This document shows, piece by piece, positions 1 to 9,400 of a DNA stretch of 55,072 nt (positions are counted from its first letter, which is position 1; each line of letters starts with the position of its first letter). Where the stretch lies: positions 1 through 55,072 of the forward strand of contig JAFDVJ010000051.1 in NCBI GenBank assembly GCA_018269075.1, given 5' to 3'. The notes under the pieces were generated by a model. The model had not been told where the DNA came from and did not search any database. It saw nothing but the letters and a program-made list of their open reading frames with translations. The DNA is from Acidobacteriota bacterium (GTDB taxonomy: Bacteria; Acidobacteriota; Blastocatellia; Pyrinomonadales; Pyrinomonadaceae). A program made the translations under genes and the position numbers.

Positions 1-210
1 GATATCGTTCCGGCGACATCGGATGATGCTCGGGCGACTTCAGATAATGCTCGGGCGACATCAGATAATGCTCCGGCGACATCAGATAATGTTCCGGCGA
101 CATCAGATAATGCTCCGGCTACTTCAGATAATGTTCCGGCGACATCAGATATCGTTCCGGCGACTTCGGATATCGTTCCGGCGACTTCGGATATCGTTCC
201 GGCGACTTGT
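1..210. repeat. 21-bp tandem array, about ten units, cut by the window edge
   Basis: Ten 21-bp units run head to tail, for example GATAATGTTCCGGCGACATCA and GATATCGTTCCGGCGACTTCG variants. Units differ at a few fixed positions (AATG/TATC, CTC/TTC, ACAT/ACTT) and there are no spacers. Because 21 is a multiple of three, frames stay open across the array and a 103-residue reading frame (23-334) can be read, with heptads such as MFRRHQI. I treat that frame as a by-product: it has no domain and is rich in Arg, His and Ile only because of the repeat. The array sits upstream of asnA and its left end is outside the window. Confidence 0.85.
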
Positions 211-456
211 GGTTTTCGAGGGGCGGCCGGGGAATCGCGGGCGGATATTTATGGTTTGGCGGCGGGCTTTGTTTGCATCGCCGCGGCGCGGGGCGGCCGT
301 GTTTGATAAATTAGTCTTTCTTATTGTCGGATAACGTTCGATTTATCTTTTATCGCGTATCGGTTGCGGCGCATCGCGATTATAATCGAGTTGAACCTTA
401 GCAATGCGGTGTATTTGCCAGGGCGGAATACCAAATCTGATAAGGAGGTAAATCAG

Positions 457-1581
457 ATGTTTGACAAAAAGGCAGACCTTGCCGGCCCCGGTATCGGGGA
501 TTACGCGGAAGTCGAAAAAATCCTTCCGCAGGACTACGAGTCACTCTTAAATCCGAAAGAAACACAACAGGCGATCACGGCCGTCAAACGCTTTATCGAG
601 GACGGTCTGTGCGAAGAACTCAATCTGATCCGCGTCGAGGTTCCGCTGATCGTCGACGTGGAAAGCGGCGTCAACGATTATCTCGACCGCGACGGCTCGC
701 GCACGCCCGTCGAATTCCATATCAAGAACGACGGCAAAAACCCGATCGAAGCGCAGGTCGTGCAGGCGGCGACGAAATGGAAGCGCGTCGCGCTCAAGCA
801 GTTCGGGATGAACGTCGGCGAAGGGCTCGTCACCGATATGCGCGCCGTCCGCAAGGATTATTTTCTCGACCACGACCACAGCTCCTACGTCGATCAATGG
901 GACTGGGAAAAAGCGATCGCCGCCGAGGACCGCAATCTCGACTACCTGACGACGACCGTCGAAAAGATCTGGAAAGTCATCAAGAACGCCGAGCTTTTCA
1001 TTCAGGACCGGTTCCCGCAGCTCAAAAACAAATACGACAATCTTCCCGACAAACTGACGTTTATCCACGCCGAGGACATTCTCGATAAATACCCGGATCT
1101 GCCGCGCAAGCAGCGCGAAACGGCGATTCTGCAGGAATATCCGGCGGTCTTTATCTACGGCATCGGCTGGACGCTCGACGACGGCTACCCGCACGAGCTG
1201 CGCGCGGCCGACTACGACGACTGGGTGACGCCGACCGTTTCGAAGGACGGCCGTCAGATGCACGGGCTCAACGGCGACATTCTCGTCTGGAACCCGGTCA
1301 CCAAACGCCGTCACGAGCTGAGCTCGATGGGCGTCCGCGTCAACGCCGAAACGCTCTGGCAGCAGCTGCAGCTGACGAACCAGACCGATTTTCTCAAGCT
1401 GCCGTATCATCAGGCCGTCATCAACAAGGAGCTGCCGCTCAGCATCGGCGGCGGAATCGGACAATCGCGGACCGTGATGTCGCTGCTCAAGAAAGCGCAT
1501 CTCGGCGAAGTCAGCGTGACCGTCTGGCCGAAGGTTCTGAAAGCCATCTGCCGGGCGCGCAACATCAACGTTCTGGAATAA
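457..1581 (+). CDS. asnA: Aspartate-ammonia ligase (AsnA)
   Basis: Predicted cytosolic asparagine synthetase of the ammonia-dependent AsnA type (L-aspartate + NH3 + ATP to L-asparagine + AMP + PPi), a class II aminoacyl-tRNA synthetase-like fold. The product is 374 residues, somewhat longer than the 330 of E. coli AsnA. Family-like blocks are the N-terminal LNLIRVEVPL, the VEFHIKNDGKNP segment, a conserved central KWKRVALKQFGM and the C-terminal LPLSIGGGIGQSRTVMSLL stretch. I chose the ATG at 457 over an in-frame ATG at 364 because a strong Shine-Dalgarno (AAGGAGG, 442-448) lies 8 bases upstream and the homologous region begins there. It appears to be a single-gene unit, with a 259-bp gap before the next gene. 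Confidence 0.93.
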   Translation: MFDKKADLAGPGIGDYAEVEKILPQDYESLLNPKETQQAITAVKRFIEDGLCEELNLIRVEVPLIVDVESGVNDYLDRDGSRTPVEFHIKNDGKNPIEAQVVQAATKWKRVALKQFGMNVGEGLVTDMRAVRKDYFLDHDHSSYVDQWDWEKAIAAEDRNLDYLTTTVEKIWKVIKNAELFIQDRFPQLKNKYDNLPDKLTFIHAEDILDKYPDLPRKQRETAILQEYPAVFIYGIGWTLDDGYPHELRAADYDDWVTPTVSKDGRQMHGLNGDILVWNPVTKRRHELSSMGVRVNAETLWQQLQLTNQTDFLKLPYHQAVINKELPLSIGGGIGQSRTVMSLLKKAHLGEVSVTVWPKVLKAICRARNINVLE

Positions 1582-1840
1582 TTTTCCGGATCGGTTTCGG
1601 GCACGGGCCGGCGGGCACGTTTCCCGTCAAAAACGCCATCGTTTAAAAAGCGGCCTCTGGTCTTTGATTTCGGTTTCGATCTCAAGGGCCGGGGGCCGTT
1701 TCGTTTTGGGAACGCGGGCGTTCGGGCGAACGAATCCGTTTTCCGGGCGCGCGATTGACTTTGCGCCGTTTTAGGCGGATAAAGTATTCGGAGAAACCCG
1801 AATTCAAAATATTTGTTCGACGACCTCGGAGAGACGGATT

Positions 1841-4039
1841 ATGAACATAAAGCTGCCCGGCAAGGCCGATTTACTCGGGGATTTTTGGGGCGCGCTGGCG
1901 GCGATGCTGGTCGCGCTGCCGTCGGCGATCGCTTTCGGCGTGACGATTTTCGCGCCGCTCGGCGGTTCGTTTTCGGCCTTCGGCGCGATCGCCGGCATCC
2001 TCGGCGTGGTCGCGCTCGGGCTGATCGCGGCGGGTTTCGGCGGGACCAAAAAACTGATCTCGGCGCCGTGCGCGCCGGCCGCGGCGGTGCTTTCCGCGTT
2101 CGTCATCGAAGCTCACGGCCGCGCCGCCGATCCGTCGGACATCATCATTATGGTGACGCTGATCGTGCTGCTCGCGGGCGTCATTCAGGTCACGTTCGGA
2201 CTGATCCGGCTCGGGCAGCTGATCAAATATATGCCTTATCCGGTGGTCAGCGGCTATCTGAGCGGCGTCGGTCTGTATATCATCGCGTCGCAGGTGCCGA
2301 CGTTTCTCGGGATGCCGAAAGGCGCTCATTTTCTGGAGAGTATGAGCGGCTTCCGGTTGTGGCAGTGGCCGAGCGTCGTCGTCGGAGCGGTGACGATCGC
2401 GGCGATGCTGCTCGCTCCGAAAGTCACCAAAGCGGTCCCGTCGATCATCATCGGACTGCTCGCCGGCGTCGCCGCCTATTTCGCGATCGCCTTTTTCAAT
2501 CCCGCAATGCTGAGCCTCGATCAGAACGCCTTCGTGATCGGGCCGATCAGCGCCGAAGGCGGTTTGTCGGAGGTGATCTTCGGCAAGCTGTCCGCGCTGC
2601 GGAGCTTTAATTTCGGGGTTCTGGGCGCGTTGGTCGTTCCGGCGCTGACGCTCGCCGCGCTGCTCTCGATCGACACGCTGAAGACCTGCGTCGTGCTCGA
2701 CGCGCTGACCCATTCGCGGCATAACTCGAACCGCGAATTGATCGGACAGGGCCTCGGCAACATCACGTCCGCGCTGATCGGCGGCGTCGGCGGCGCCGGC
2801 ACGATGGGCGCGACGCTCGTCAATATTTCGAGCGGCGCGAAAACGAAATTCTCGGGCGTGCTCGAAGGCATTCTCGCGCTGCTCGCGTTTCTCGCGCTCG
2901 GCAGTCTGATCGCGTGGGTCCCGATCGCGTCGTTGGCGGCGATCCTGATCGTGATCGGCGTTCGGATGATCGACACGCACAGCTTCAACTTCCTGCGCTC
3001 GCGCTCGACCGTCTTCGATTTCGTCGTGATCGTCGCGGTGATCGTCGTCGCCTTGAGCGTCAGCCTGATCACGGCGTCGGCGGTCGGCGTCGTGCTGGCG
3101 ATCTTTCTGTTCATCCGCGAACAGGTCGGCACCTCGATCATCCGCCGCAAAACTTACGGCAACAAGGTCTTCTCGAAACAGGTCCGGGTCAAGGCCGAAA
3201 GCGAGATCCTGCGCCGGAAAGGCGACTGCTCGGTGCTTTACGAGCTGCAGGGCAGCCTCTTTTTCGGGACCGCGAACCAGCTCTACGGCGAGCTCGAAAA
3301 CGATCTCAAAACGCGCGAATACCTGATCCTCGATATGCACCGCGTCCACGCCGTCGATCTGACGGCCGCGCACGTGCTCGAACAGGTCAAGGATATGCTG
3401 AACGAGCGCAATGGCTTTCTGATCTTCAGCCGCGTCCCGAAGTCGCTGCCGAGCGGGCAGGACGTTTATCAATATTTCGGCGAGGTCGGGCTGATCCGCG
3501 AATCGAAGTCGGTGATGGTCTTCGACGACATCGACGACGCGCTCGAATGGGTCGAAAACCGGATCATCGCCGAAGAAATCTACGTGACCGAGGACGAAAC
3601 GCCGCTCGAGCTCCACGAATTCGAGCTCTTCAAGGGCCGCCAGCGGAAGATCACCGACGATCTCAAGGAATACGTCAAAGAGGTTTCGGTAAAGGCGAAG
3701 GAGCGGATTTTCAGCGCCGGCGACGACGGTCAGGAAATATTTCTGATCCGGCGCGGCGCGGTCGACATCACGCTCGCGACCAACGACAACGAAAGCTACC
3801 GGATCAGCTCGTTCGGCCGCGGCAATTTCTTCGGCGAGCTCGCCTTTCTGGACGGCGCGTCGCGCTCGGCCGACGCCTTCGCCGACAGCGACGTCGATCT
3901 GTACGTTCTTTCGCGCTCCGATTTCGAAAAATTCGCGACCGAACACGAAACCTCTTCGATCATCTTCCTCGAAGGCCTCGCGAGCGTCCTCGCCGGCCGG
4001 CTCCGGCTCACGAACATCGAACTTTCGGCGCTGGATTAG
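1841..4039 (+). CDS. SulP-family anion transporter with STAS and cyclic-nucleotide-binding domains
   Basis: 732-residue inner-membrane protein. Residues about 10-430 are a hydrophobic SLC26/SulP transport core with many membrane segments. Residues about 460-570 form a STAS domain (AREYLILDMHRVHAVDLTA-like core with the DMHRV strand). Residues about 590-725 form a cyclic-nucleotide-binding (Crp-like) domain with the phosphate-binding-cassette-like stretch GNFFGELAFLDGASRS. SulP proteins carry sulfate, bicarbonate, dicarboxylates or other anions, and the substrate cannot be told from sequence. The added domain suggests that transport is gated by a cyclic nucleotide or another small ligand, which is inference. 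The gene converges on kup, and the two are separated by palindromes rather than a clear U-tract terminator. Confidence 0.9.
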   Translation: MNIKLPGKADLLGDFWGALAAMLVALPSAIAFGVTIFAPLGGSFSAFGAIAGILGVVALGLIAAGFGGTKKLISAPCAPAAAVLSAFVIEAHGRAADPSDIIIMVTLIVLLAGVIQVTFGLIRLGQLIKYMPYPVVSGYLSGVGLYIIASQVPTFLGMPKGAHFLESMSGFRLWQWPSVVVGAVTIAAMLLAPKVTKAVPSIIIGLLAGVAAYFAIAFFNPAMLSLDQNAFVIGPISAEGGLSEVIFGKLSALRSFNFGVLGALVVPALTLAALLSIDTLKTCVVLDALTHSRHNSNRELIGQGLGNITSALIGGVGGAGTMGATLVNISSGAKTKFSGVLEGILALLAFLALGSLIAWVPIASLAAILIVIGVRMIDTHSFNFLRSRSTVFDFVVIVAVIVVALSVSLITASAVGVVLAIFLFIREQVGTSIIRRKTYGNKVFSKQVRVKAESEILRRKGDCSVLYELQGSLFFGTANQLYGELENDLKTREYLILDMHRVHAVDLTAAHVLEQVKDMLNERNGFLIFSRVPKSLPSGQDVYQYFGEVGLIRESKSVMVFDDIDDALEWVENRIIAEEIYVTEDETPLELHEFELFKGRQRKITDDLKEYVKEVSVKAKERIFSAGDDGQEIFLIRRGAVDITLATNDNESYRISSFGRGNFFGELAFLDGASRSADAFADSDVDLYVLSRSDFEKFATEHETSSIIFLEGLASVLAGRLRLTNIELSALD

Positions 4040-4076
4040 GTTGGGAAGTTTGGGAAGTTTGGGAAGTTTGGGAACG
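4038..4076. repeat. 9-bp direct repeat (TTTGGGAAG) x4
   Basis: Four near-perfect copies of TTTGGGAAG lie directly after the sulP-type gene stop codon. They are a single-armed member of the short-word arrays seen at many gene ends in this window. Confidence 0.8.
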
Positions 4077-4096
4077 TACAATCGGCTGACAGCCGG

Positions 4097-4164
4097 TTGA
4101 CAGGCGACAGCCTGTCAATCCGATTCACACCCGCGCGGCGACGCGACCGACTAACAGTCGGTCG
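4097..4164. repeat. Two adjacent palindromes between convergent genes
   Basis: TTGACAGGC (4097-4105) pairs with GCCTGTCAA (4110-4118), and CGACCGACT (4144-4152) pairs with AGTCGGTCG (4156-4164); both have perfect 9-bp stems and 3-4 base loops. They lie between the 3' ends of the SulP gene and kup, and could end transcription or protect 3' ends in both directions, although neither is followed by a good U tract. The ACAGGC/GCCTGT motif recurs at 46924-46940 and inside the element at 50113-50492. Confidence 0.7.
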
Positions 4165-4192
4165 TACATCGATCCTCCTACTTCCTAAACTT

Positions 4193-6139
4193 TTATTGTT
4201 TGCGTCGGAGTTTGATGTCGCCCTCGAAATGCAGATTGAGCGGCATCACGTCGGTGACGGTGTTGCGGTTTTCGAGGCCGAATTCCTTGCTCGGCGGGTA
4301 GGCGATCCGGCTCAGCGCGAGATAAACGCCCATCGCGAGCTTGTTGAGCGGCGAGAGATTGTTGCTCGACGACGGCAGGGCTTTCACGAAAACGTATTGA
4401 TAATCGGCCGGAATATGGAATTTGCGGATCGACGGGAACGGGCTCCGGTTGTCGATCTCGCCGTTTTTGTGCATCTCGTCGACGACCTTTTTGAAGATCT
4501 GATAGATGTTGTGCTTGACCTTGAAGCCGGTGTTGACGTTGACGAGAAAGACCTTGCGCGGGATCACCGTCTTGACCTCGTAGCTCGCCTCGCTATCGTG
4601 CGGCGCGTCGAGGATCCGGATATGGACGAACCAGTAGACGAGCGCGCGTTTCGGCTTTTTCTGAAAGATCGAGTAGATCACGCGGTTGTCGATGTGATCG
4701 CTCTGGTCGCTCCGGCTCTTGCGCGTCATAAAGACGAGGTTCGACGCCTCGATCGGCACGCTTTCGTCGGCGATCAGTTCCTCGAACATCTGCCTGTAAA
4801 CCGACAGCGAGGCCGTCTTGTAATGCCCGTCGCGCACGACGCGGGCGCGGTTGAAGAGATAGAGAATCGTGAACAGGCTGAGGGCGACGAGAAACGTGAA
4901 CCAGCCGCCGTAGAAGAATTTTTTGAGGTTCGAGACGAAAAACGTCAGCTCGAGCGAAAAGAAGATCAGCCCGAGAACCAGCAAATACGGCAGCTTCCAG
5001 CCCTGCAGGTGAAAAAAGAACAGGAGCAGCGCCGACGTCATCAGCATATCGATCGTGATCGTCAGACCGTAGGCCGCCTCCATATTCGACGATTTGCCGA
5101 AGATGAAGATCACGAGCATACAGCCGACGAAGAGCATCCAGTTGACCGAGCTGACATATAACTGGCCCTTCGATTCGGCCGGGTACCGCACTTTGAGATT
5201 GACCCACAAACGCTGCTTGATCGCCTCGTTGACGAGCGTGAAGCAGCCGCTCAAAAGCGCCTGGCTGGCGATCACGGTCGCGACCGTCGCGATGATGATG
5301 ACGACCGGCAGAAACTCGGACGGGACGATCATATAAAACACGCTGCCCTCGGTGATCGGCTGGCCGAGATGGGCGAGCAGCCACGCCGTCTGCCCGAAAT
5401 AATTGAGCAGCAGGCAGATCAGCACGAACGTCCAGCTGACGCGGATGTTCGGTTTCCCGCAGTGGCCGAGATCGGCGTAGAGCGCCTCGGCGCCGGTCGT
5501 GCAGAGAAAGACCGCGCCGAGGATCCAGAAGCCGCTCGGATGTTTGGTCAGCACTTCGAACGCGTGCGCCGGGTTGACGGCCTGCAGGATTTCGGGATGG
5601 CCGACGACCTGCCGCGCGCCCAAAAAGCCGATCATCGAAAACCAGACGAGCATAATCGGGCCGAAGGTCCGGCCGATGACGCTCGTCCCGAACTGCTGGA
5701 ATCCGAACAGAAAGGTCAGGATCGTGACGACGATCGGGAGCGTCGGCAGATCGGGAAAGAGCACGTTCAAACCCTCGATCGCCGACGAGATCGAGATCGG
5801 CGGCGTGATAAAGCCGTCGGCGATCAGCGCCGAGCAGCCGATCAGCGCCGCGAAGATCGTCCATTTCGCGCGGTGGTGCTTGACGAGCCCGTAAAGCGCG
5901 AAGATGCCGCCCTCGCCGTTGTTGTCGGCCTTCAGGGCGAGCAGGATGTATTTAAAGGTCGTGATCAGGATGAGCGTCCAGAAAATGCAGGACATTCCGC
6001 CGAGGACGAGCGTCCGGTCGAGAACCGCTTCGCCGACGATCGCCTTGACGACGTACAGGGGCGAGGTGCCGATGTCCCCGTAGATGATCCCGAGCGTGAT
6101 GAACAACCCGGCCAAACTGAGCCGGTTCCGGTCTTTCAT
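4193..6139 (-). CDS. kup: Kup-family potassium uptake permease
   Basis: 648-residue inner-membrane K+/H+ symporter of the Kup/HAK/KT family, normally used for low-affinity potassium uptake. The diagnostic GDIGTSPLY is at residues 21-29, and the NNGEGGIFALYGL stretch lies after the second membrane segment. About 12 membrane segments occupy residues 10-430, followed by the usual long cytoplasmic C-terminus. Length matches the family. The start has no competing upstream Met that would fit the family N-terminus. It converges with the SulP transporter, and its upstream side faces the terminator of the giant gene, so it is probably transcribed alone from within 6140-6349. Confidence 0.95.
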   Translation of the reverse strand: MKDRNRLSLAGLFITLGIIYGDIGTSPLYVVKAIVGEAVLDRTLVLGGMSCIFWTLILITTFKYILLALKADNNGEGGIFALYGLVKHHRAKWTIFAALIGCSALIADGFITPPISISSAIEGLNVLFPDLPTLPIVVTILTFLFGFQQFGTSVIGRTFGPIMLVWFSMIGFLGARQVVGHPEILQAVNPAHAFEVLTKHPSGFWILGAVFLCTTGAEALYADLGHCGKPNIRVSWTFVLICLLLNYFGQTAWLLAHLGQPITEGSVFYMIVPSEFLPVVIIIATVATVIASQALLSGCFTLVNEAIKQRLWVNLKVRYPAESKGQLYVSSVNWMLFVGCMLVIFIFGKSSNMEAAYGLTITIDMLMTSALLLFFFHLQGWKLPYLLVLGLIFFSLELTFFVSNLKKFFYGGWFTFLVALSLFTILYLFNRARVVRDGHYKTASLSVYRQMFEELIADESVPIEASNLVFMTRKSRSDQSDHIDNRVIYSIFQKKPKRALVYWFVHIRILDAPHDSEASYEVKTVIPRKVFLVNVNTGFKVKHNIYQIFKKVVDEMHKNGEIDNRSPFPSIRKFHIPADYQYVFVKALPSSSNNLSPLNKLAMGVYLALSRIAYPPSKEFGLENRNTVTDVMPLNLHFEGDIKLRRKQ

Positions 6140-6349
6140 AACCGCCTTTTTATCTGAGTGTTTGGGGTGAAAACTGCTTCGGGAGACGGGCGGAAAATCC
6201 GCTTAATTCAATCGTAAATCCAAACACCGAAACGAGCAAGCCGAATTCGGGCAAAGACCGGTTATTTGAGGATTCGATCGGATCATCGCGAAAAAACGCC
6301 GCCCGTTCGACCGTCTTTTCCCGGGAATTCGGGCGAATTTCGCGGATCG

Positions 6350-6401
6350 AAAAAAATACCGACGGCGGCCGACGCGTTTTCGGCGCGTTGGCCGCCGTCG
6401 G
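6350..6401 (-). terminator. Rho-independent terminator of the giant secreted-protein gene
   Basis: A perfect 12-bp stem (CCGACGGCGGCC at 6359-6370 with GGCCGCCGTCGG at 6390-6401) is followed, on the minus strand, by TATTTTTTT. It starts 7 bases after the stop codon at 6408. This is the clearest terminator in the window. Confidence 0.88.
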
Positions 6402-6407
6402 GCCGGG

Positions 6408-9400
6408 TCAGTTGCGGCCGATAAAATCGAGGTCGCCGATGTCGTCCTCGACCGTCACGACCCGCGTCGGCCGGTCGAAAATATAGCGCCGGCTCGAAAC
6501 GCTCAGAACGTAGACGCCGCCCGCCGCCACGTTTGAAAACCGATACCGGCCGAACTGGTCGGTCGCGGCCGCGCGCGTTTGTCCGCCGGCATCGGTCAAT
6601 TCGAGCCGCACCCGCGGGAGGCCGTTTCCGGCATTGTCGGTAATTCGGCCGCCGATCGTCGCCTCGGCGGCGGTCGGGACGAGAATATTGACCGCGCCGT
6701 CGGTGAAATTCGCCGGCAGGACGTTCGCGTTCGTGTCCGAGACTTCGCGAATGACCGGCAGATCGCCAAAGACGAGCGGCGTTTGTCCGCCGGCCGCGTT
6801 GGCGGCGACCGCGAACCCGATCGTCACGAGCTGCCGCGTTCCGGGCTGGACGGCCTGACCGAACGGCATCGCCAGCACGACGCCGATTTTTCCCGCCGTC
6901 AAGGTGTTCGTGATGAGCGTGGCGGGCTGGGTGTCCGCGCCTTTTTGGATGACCGGACTGCCCAGTTTGGCCGGATCGTAGGCGAGACTGAACCCGAAGC
7001 CGTTTTCCGTGCCCTGCGCGGTCGTCTCGATCGAAACCGTCACCTGTTGTCCGGGCAGCGTCTGCGTGTCGACCACCCGCACGACGGGCGGAGCGAGACG
7101 GTCCGTTTTCGCCGGCAGCGGATCGAAGGATTTCGACCAAAGTTTGCCCGTTTCGTCGAATTCGAGCAGAGTCTGCGTAAATTGTCCACCCGTCGGACTG
7201 ACCGGATCGAGGCCGGCGGCGTAACGTCCGGCCTGCGTGTAGTCGGCGACCGTCAGCGTGCCGCTGCCGAGACTGACGCGCGGCGCGCAGTCGGCGCGCT
7301 GAAACTCGTTAAAGCCGGCGTTGAGCGTGTCGAGCCCGGCGACGAACCGCCCGATCTGCGTAAAGTCGGAGATCGTGATCGTCCCGTTGCCCGAGCCGGT
7401 CGGCCGCGGCGCGACGTCCGCTTCGAAACCCTGCGCGAACGTCACCGCGCCGTCCAGATAATCGGCGGACAGCTCGTTGGCGTTGAGATTGGCGATCCCG
7501 CGCGCGAGCGGCGCATCGCCGAACGTCACGGGCGAGCTGTAAAGCCCGGTCGCGGTCGTGTTGAAGACGATCGTGACGAGCGATCGGGTGCCGACGGCGA
7601 AGGTCTGTCCGGCGGGAAGCGCGAGCAGAACGCCGAGCTTACCCGACTGGGAATTGTTGACGGTCAAAAACGCGTTCGCGGCGTCGGCGCTGAGCGAGAC
7701 CTGCGGGTTCAGGAGCGTCGCCGGATCGTAATTCAACGAAAATCCGAGCGAGTTTTCATCGCCCTGCGCGACGAGCTGAACCGTCGCCTGAACGTTCTGT
7801 CCGGGCGCGGCGTTGCCGCCGACCACGCGAACCTGCCGGACGGGCGCGGGCGCGGCGGTGAAATTCACGTTGAAATTGTCGCCCGACAGGTTGTTGATCT
7901 GCTGGCTGAGCGGCGTGAACGTATAGCCGATCGCCGCCGGCGTGATCGTGTAATTCGAATTCGGGGCGAGATTCGCAAACGTGTAGCGGCCGTTCGCGTC
8001 GGTCGTCGCGGTCGCCGTCGAACCGCCTTCGAGCTTCATCGAAACGCCGCCGACCGGGATGTTGCCGGCCGTTTTGACCTGTCCGCCGAGCGCCCAGAGA
8101 TTGCCGCCGTCGTTGTCCGAGATGTTCAGCACCGCGACGGATGGCGCGCCCAGGCTCGCGCCGCCGTTCGGATTCGAAAGCGTCAGATTGACGGTCTCGA
8201 TCGGTTCGGGGATCGAATCGTCAAGCAGCCGGACATTGAAAGTGCGGGTCGTTTCGCCGTTGAGAAAAACCAGCGTGCCGGCGGCCGGCAGATAATCCGA
8301 ACCCGCCAGCGCCGTGCCGCCCTGCGCGGCGTAATCGACCGAAACCGTGCCCGCCGCGCCGTTCAGGCGCGAAACCGTCACCAGCACGTTGTCGCCCTCG
8401 ACGCCGGAATACGGCGCGAATGCAAAACTGAATTTGCCCGGATTGTCGTCGTCGAGAATCGTTCCCAAACCCTGCGCGTCGGCGAGCGTCGCGTTGGCCG
8501 GGCCGGAAAGATCGACGAAAAACGTTTCGTCCAATTCCGGCGTAAAATCCGCGAAGACCGTCACCGCGATGGTTTTGAAGGTCTCGCCCGGCGCGAAATT
8601 GACGGTGCCGCCCGCCGATGCGAAATCCGAATTGGCGTTGGCGGTGCCGTCGGCGGTCGCGTAATCGACCGTCACCGGCAAGCCGCTCGGCGCGGAGAGC
8701 GTCACGTTGAACAAAAACTGGGTCGTGCCGACATTCTGTTCGGGCTGCGCGACATCCGAAATCGAAACGGTCGGCGGCGTGTCGTTGTCCTGAATCGTCA
8801 GGACCGAAGTCGCGTTCGGCGTCAGGAACACGCCGGTCGACGGGTTGCTCAGGGTCAGATTGACGGTTTCGTCCGGTTCGTCGAGATTGTCGTTGACGAT
8901 CGAAACGTCGAAGGTCTTCAGCGTTTCGCCGTTCAAAAAGGTCAGCGTTCCGCTGTTGGCGGCATAATCGGCGGGCGCGGCCGCCGTCCCGTTCGAGGTT
9001 GCGTAATCGACCGTGATCGGGCCGAAGCTGCCGCCCGTGCGGCTGACGACGATCGTCCGCGTCGAAGCGCCTTCATTCGCCGAATAGGACGCGGCCGAAA
9101 AGGTCAGGTTGCCCGGCGCCGGCGTCACCGTTCGGCATTGGGAAAATTCCGAGCTGTTGCCGTTCGGATCGGTGGCCGTCGCGGTGACGATCTGCCCGGC
9201 GGTCAGGGCGATGGTCGTCACGCCGATGCTCGCGCTGGTGCCGTTGGCCGGCGTCGAAACATTGGTCGAACCGAGATAATAACGGCCCTCGCCGTTGCCC
9301 GAGGCGTCGCACGAATCGACGCGGAAAAAATCGATCGTGTAATTCGTGCCGGCCGCGCTGTTGAGCGTGCCGGCGATCACGTTCGTTGCGGCGACCGTCA

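Noticed and set aside
23..334. 103-residue heptad protein over the first 21-bp array
   Set aside because: Composition follows from the 21-bp unit; no ribosome site or domain.
1582..1840. Possible small gene between asnA and the SulP gene
   Set aside because: No frame with a ribosome site; nothing recognised in the 259 bases.
1871..4081. 736-codon open frame opposite the SulP transporter gene
   Set aside because: Arg/Asp/Glu-rich shadow; the plus strand has the full SulP, STAS and cNMP domains.
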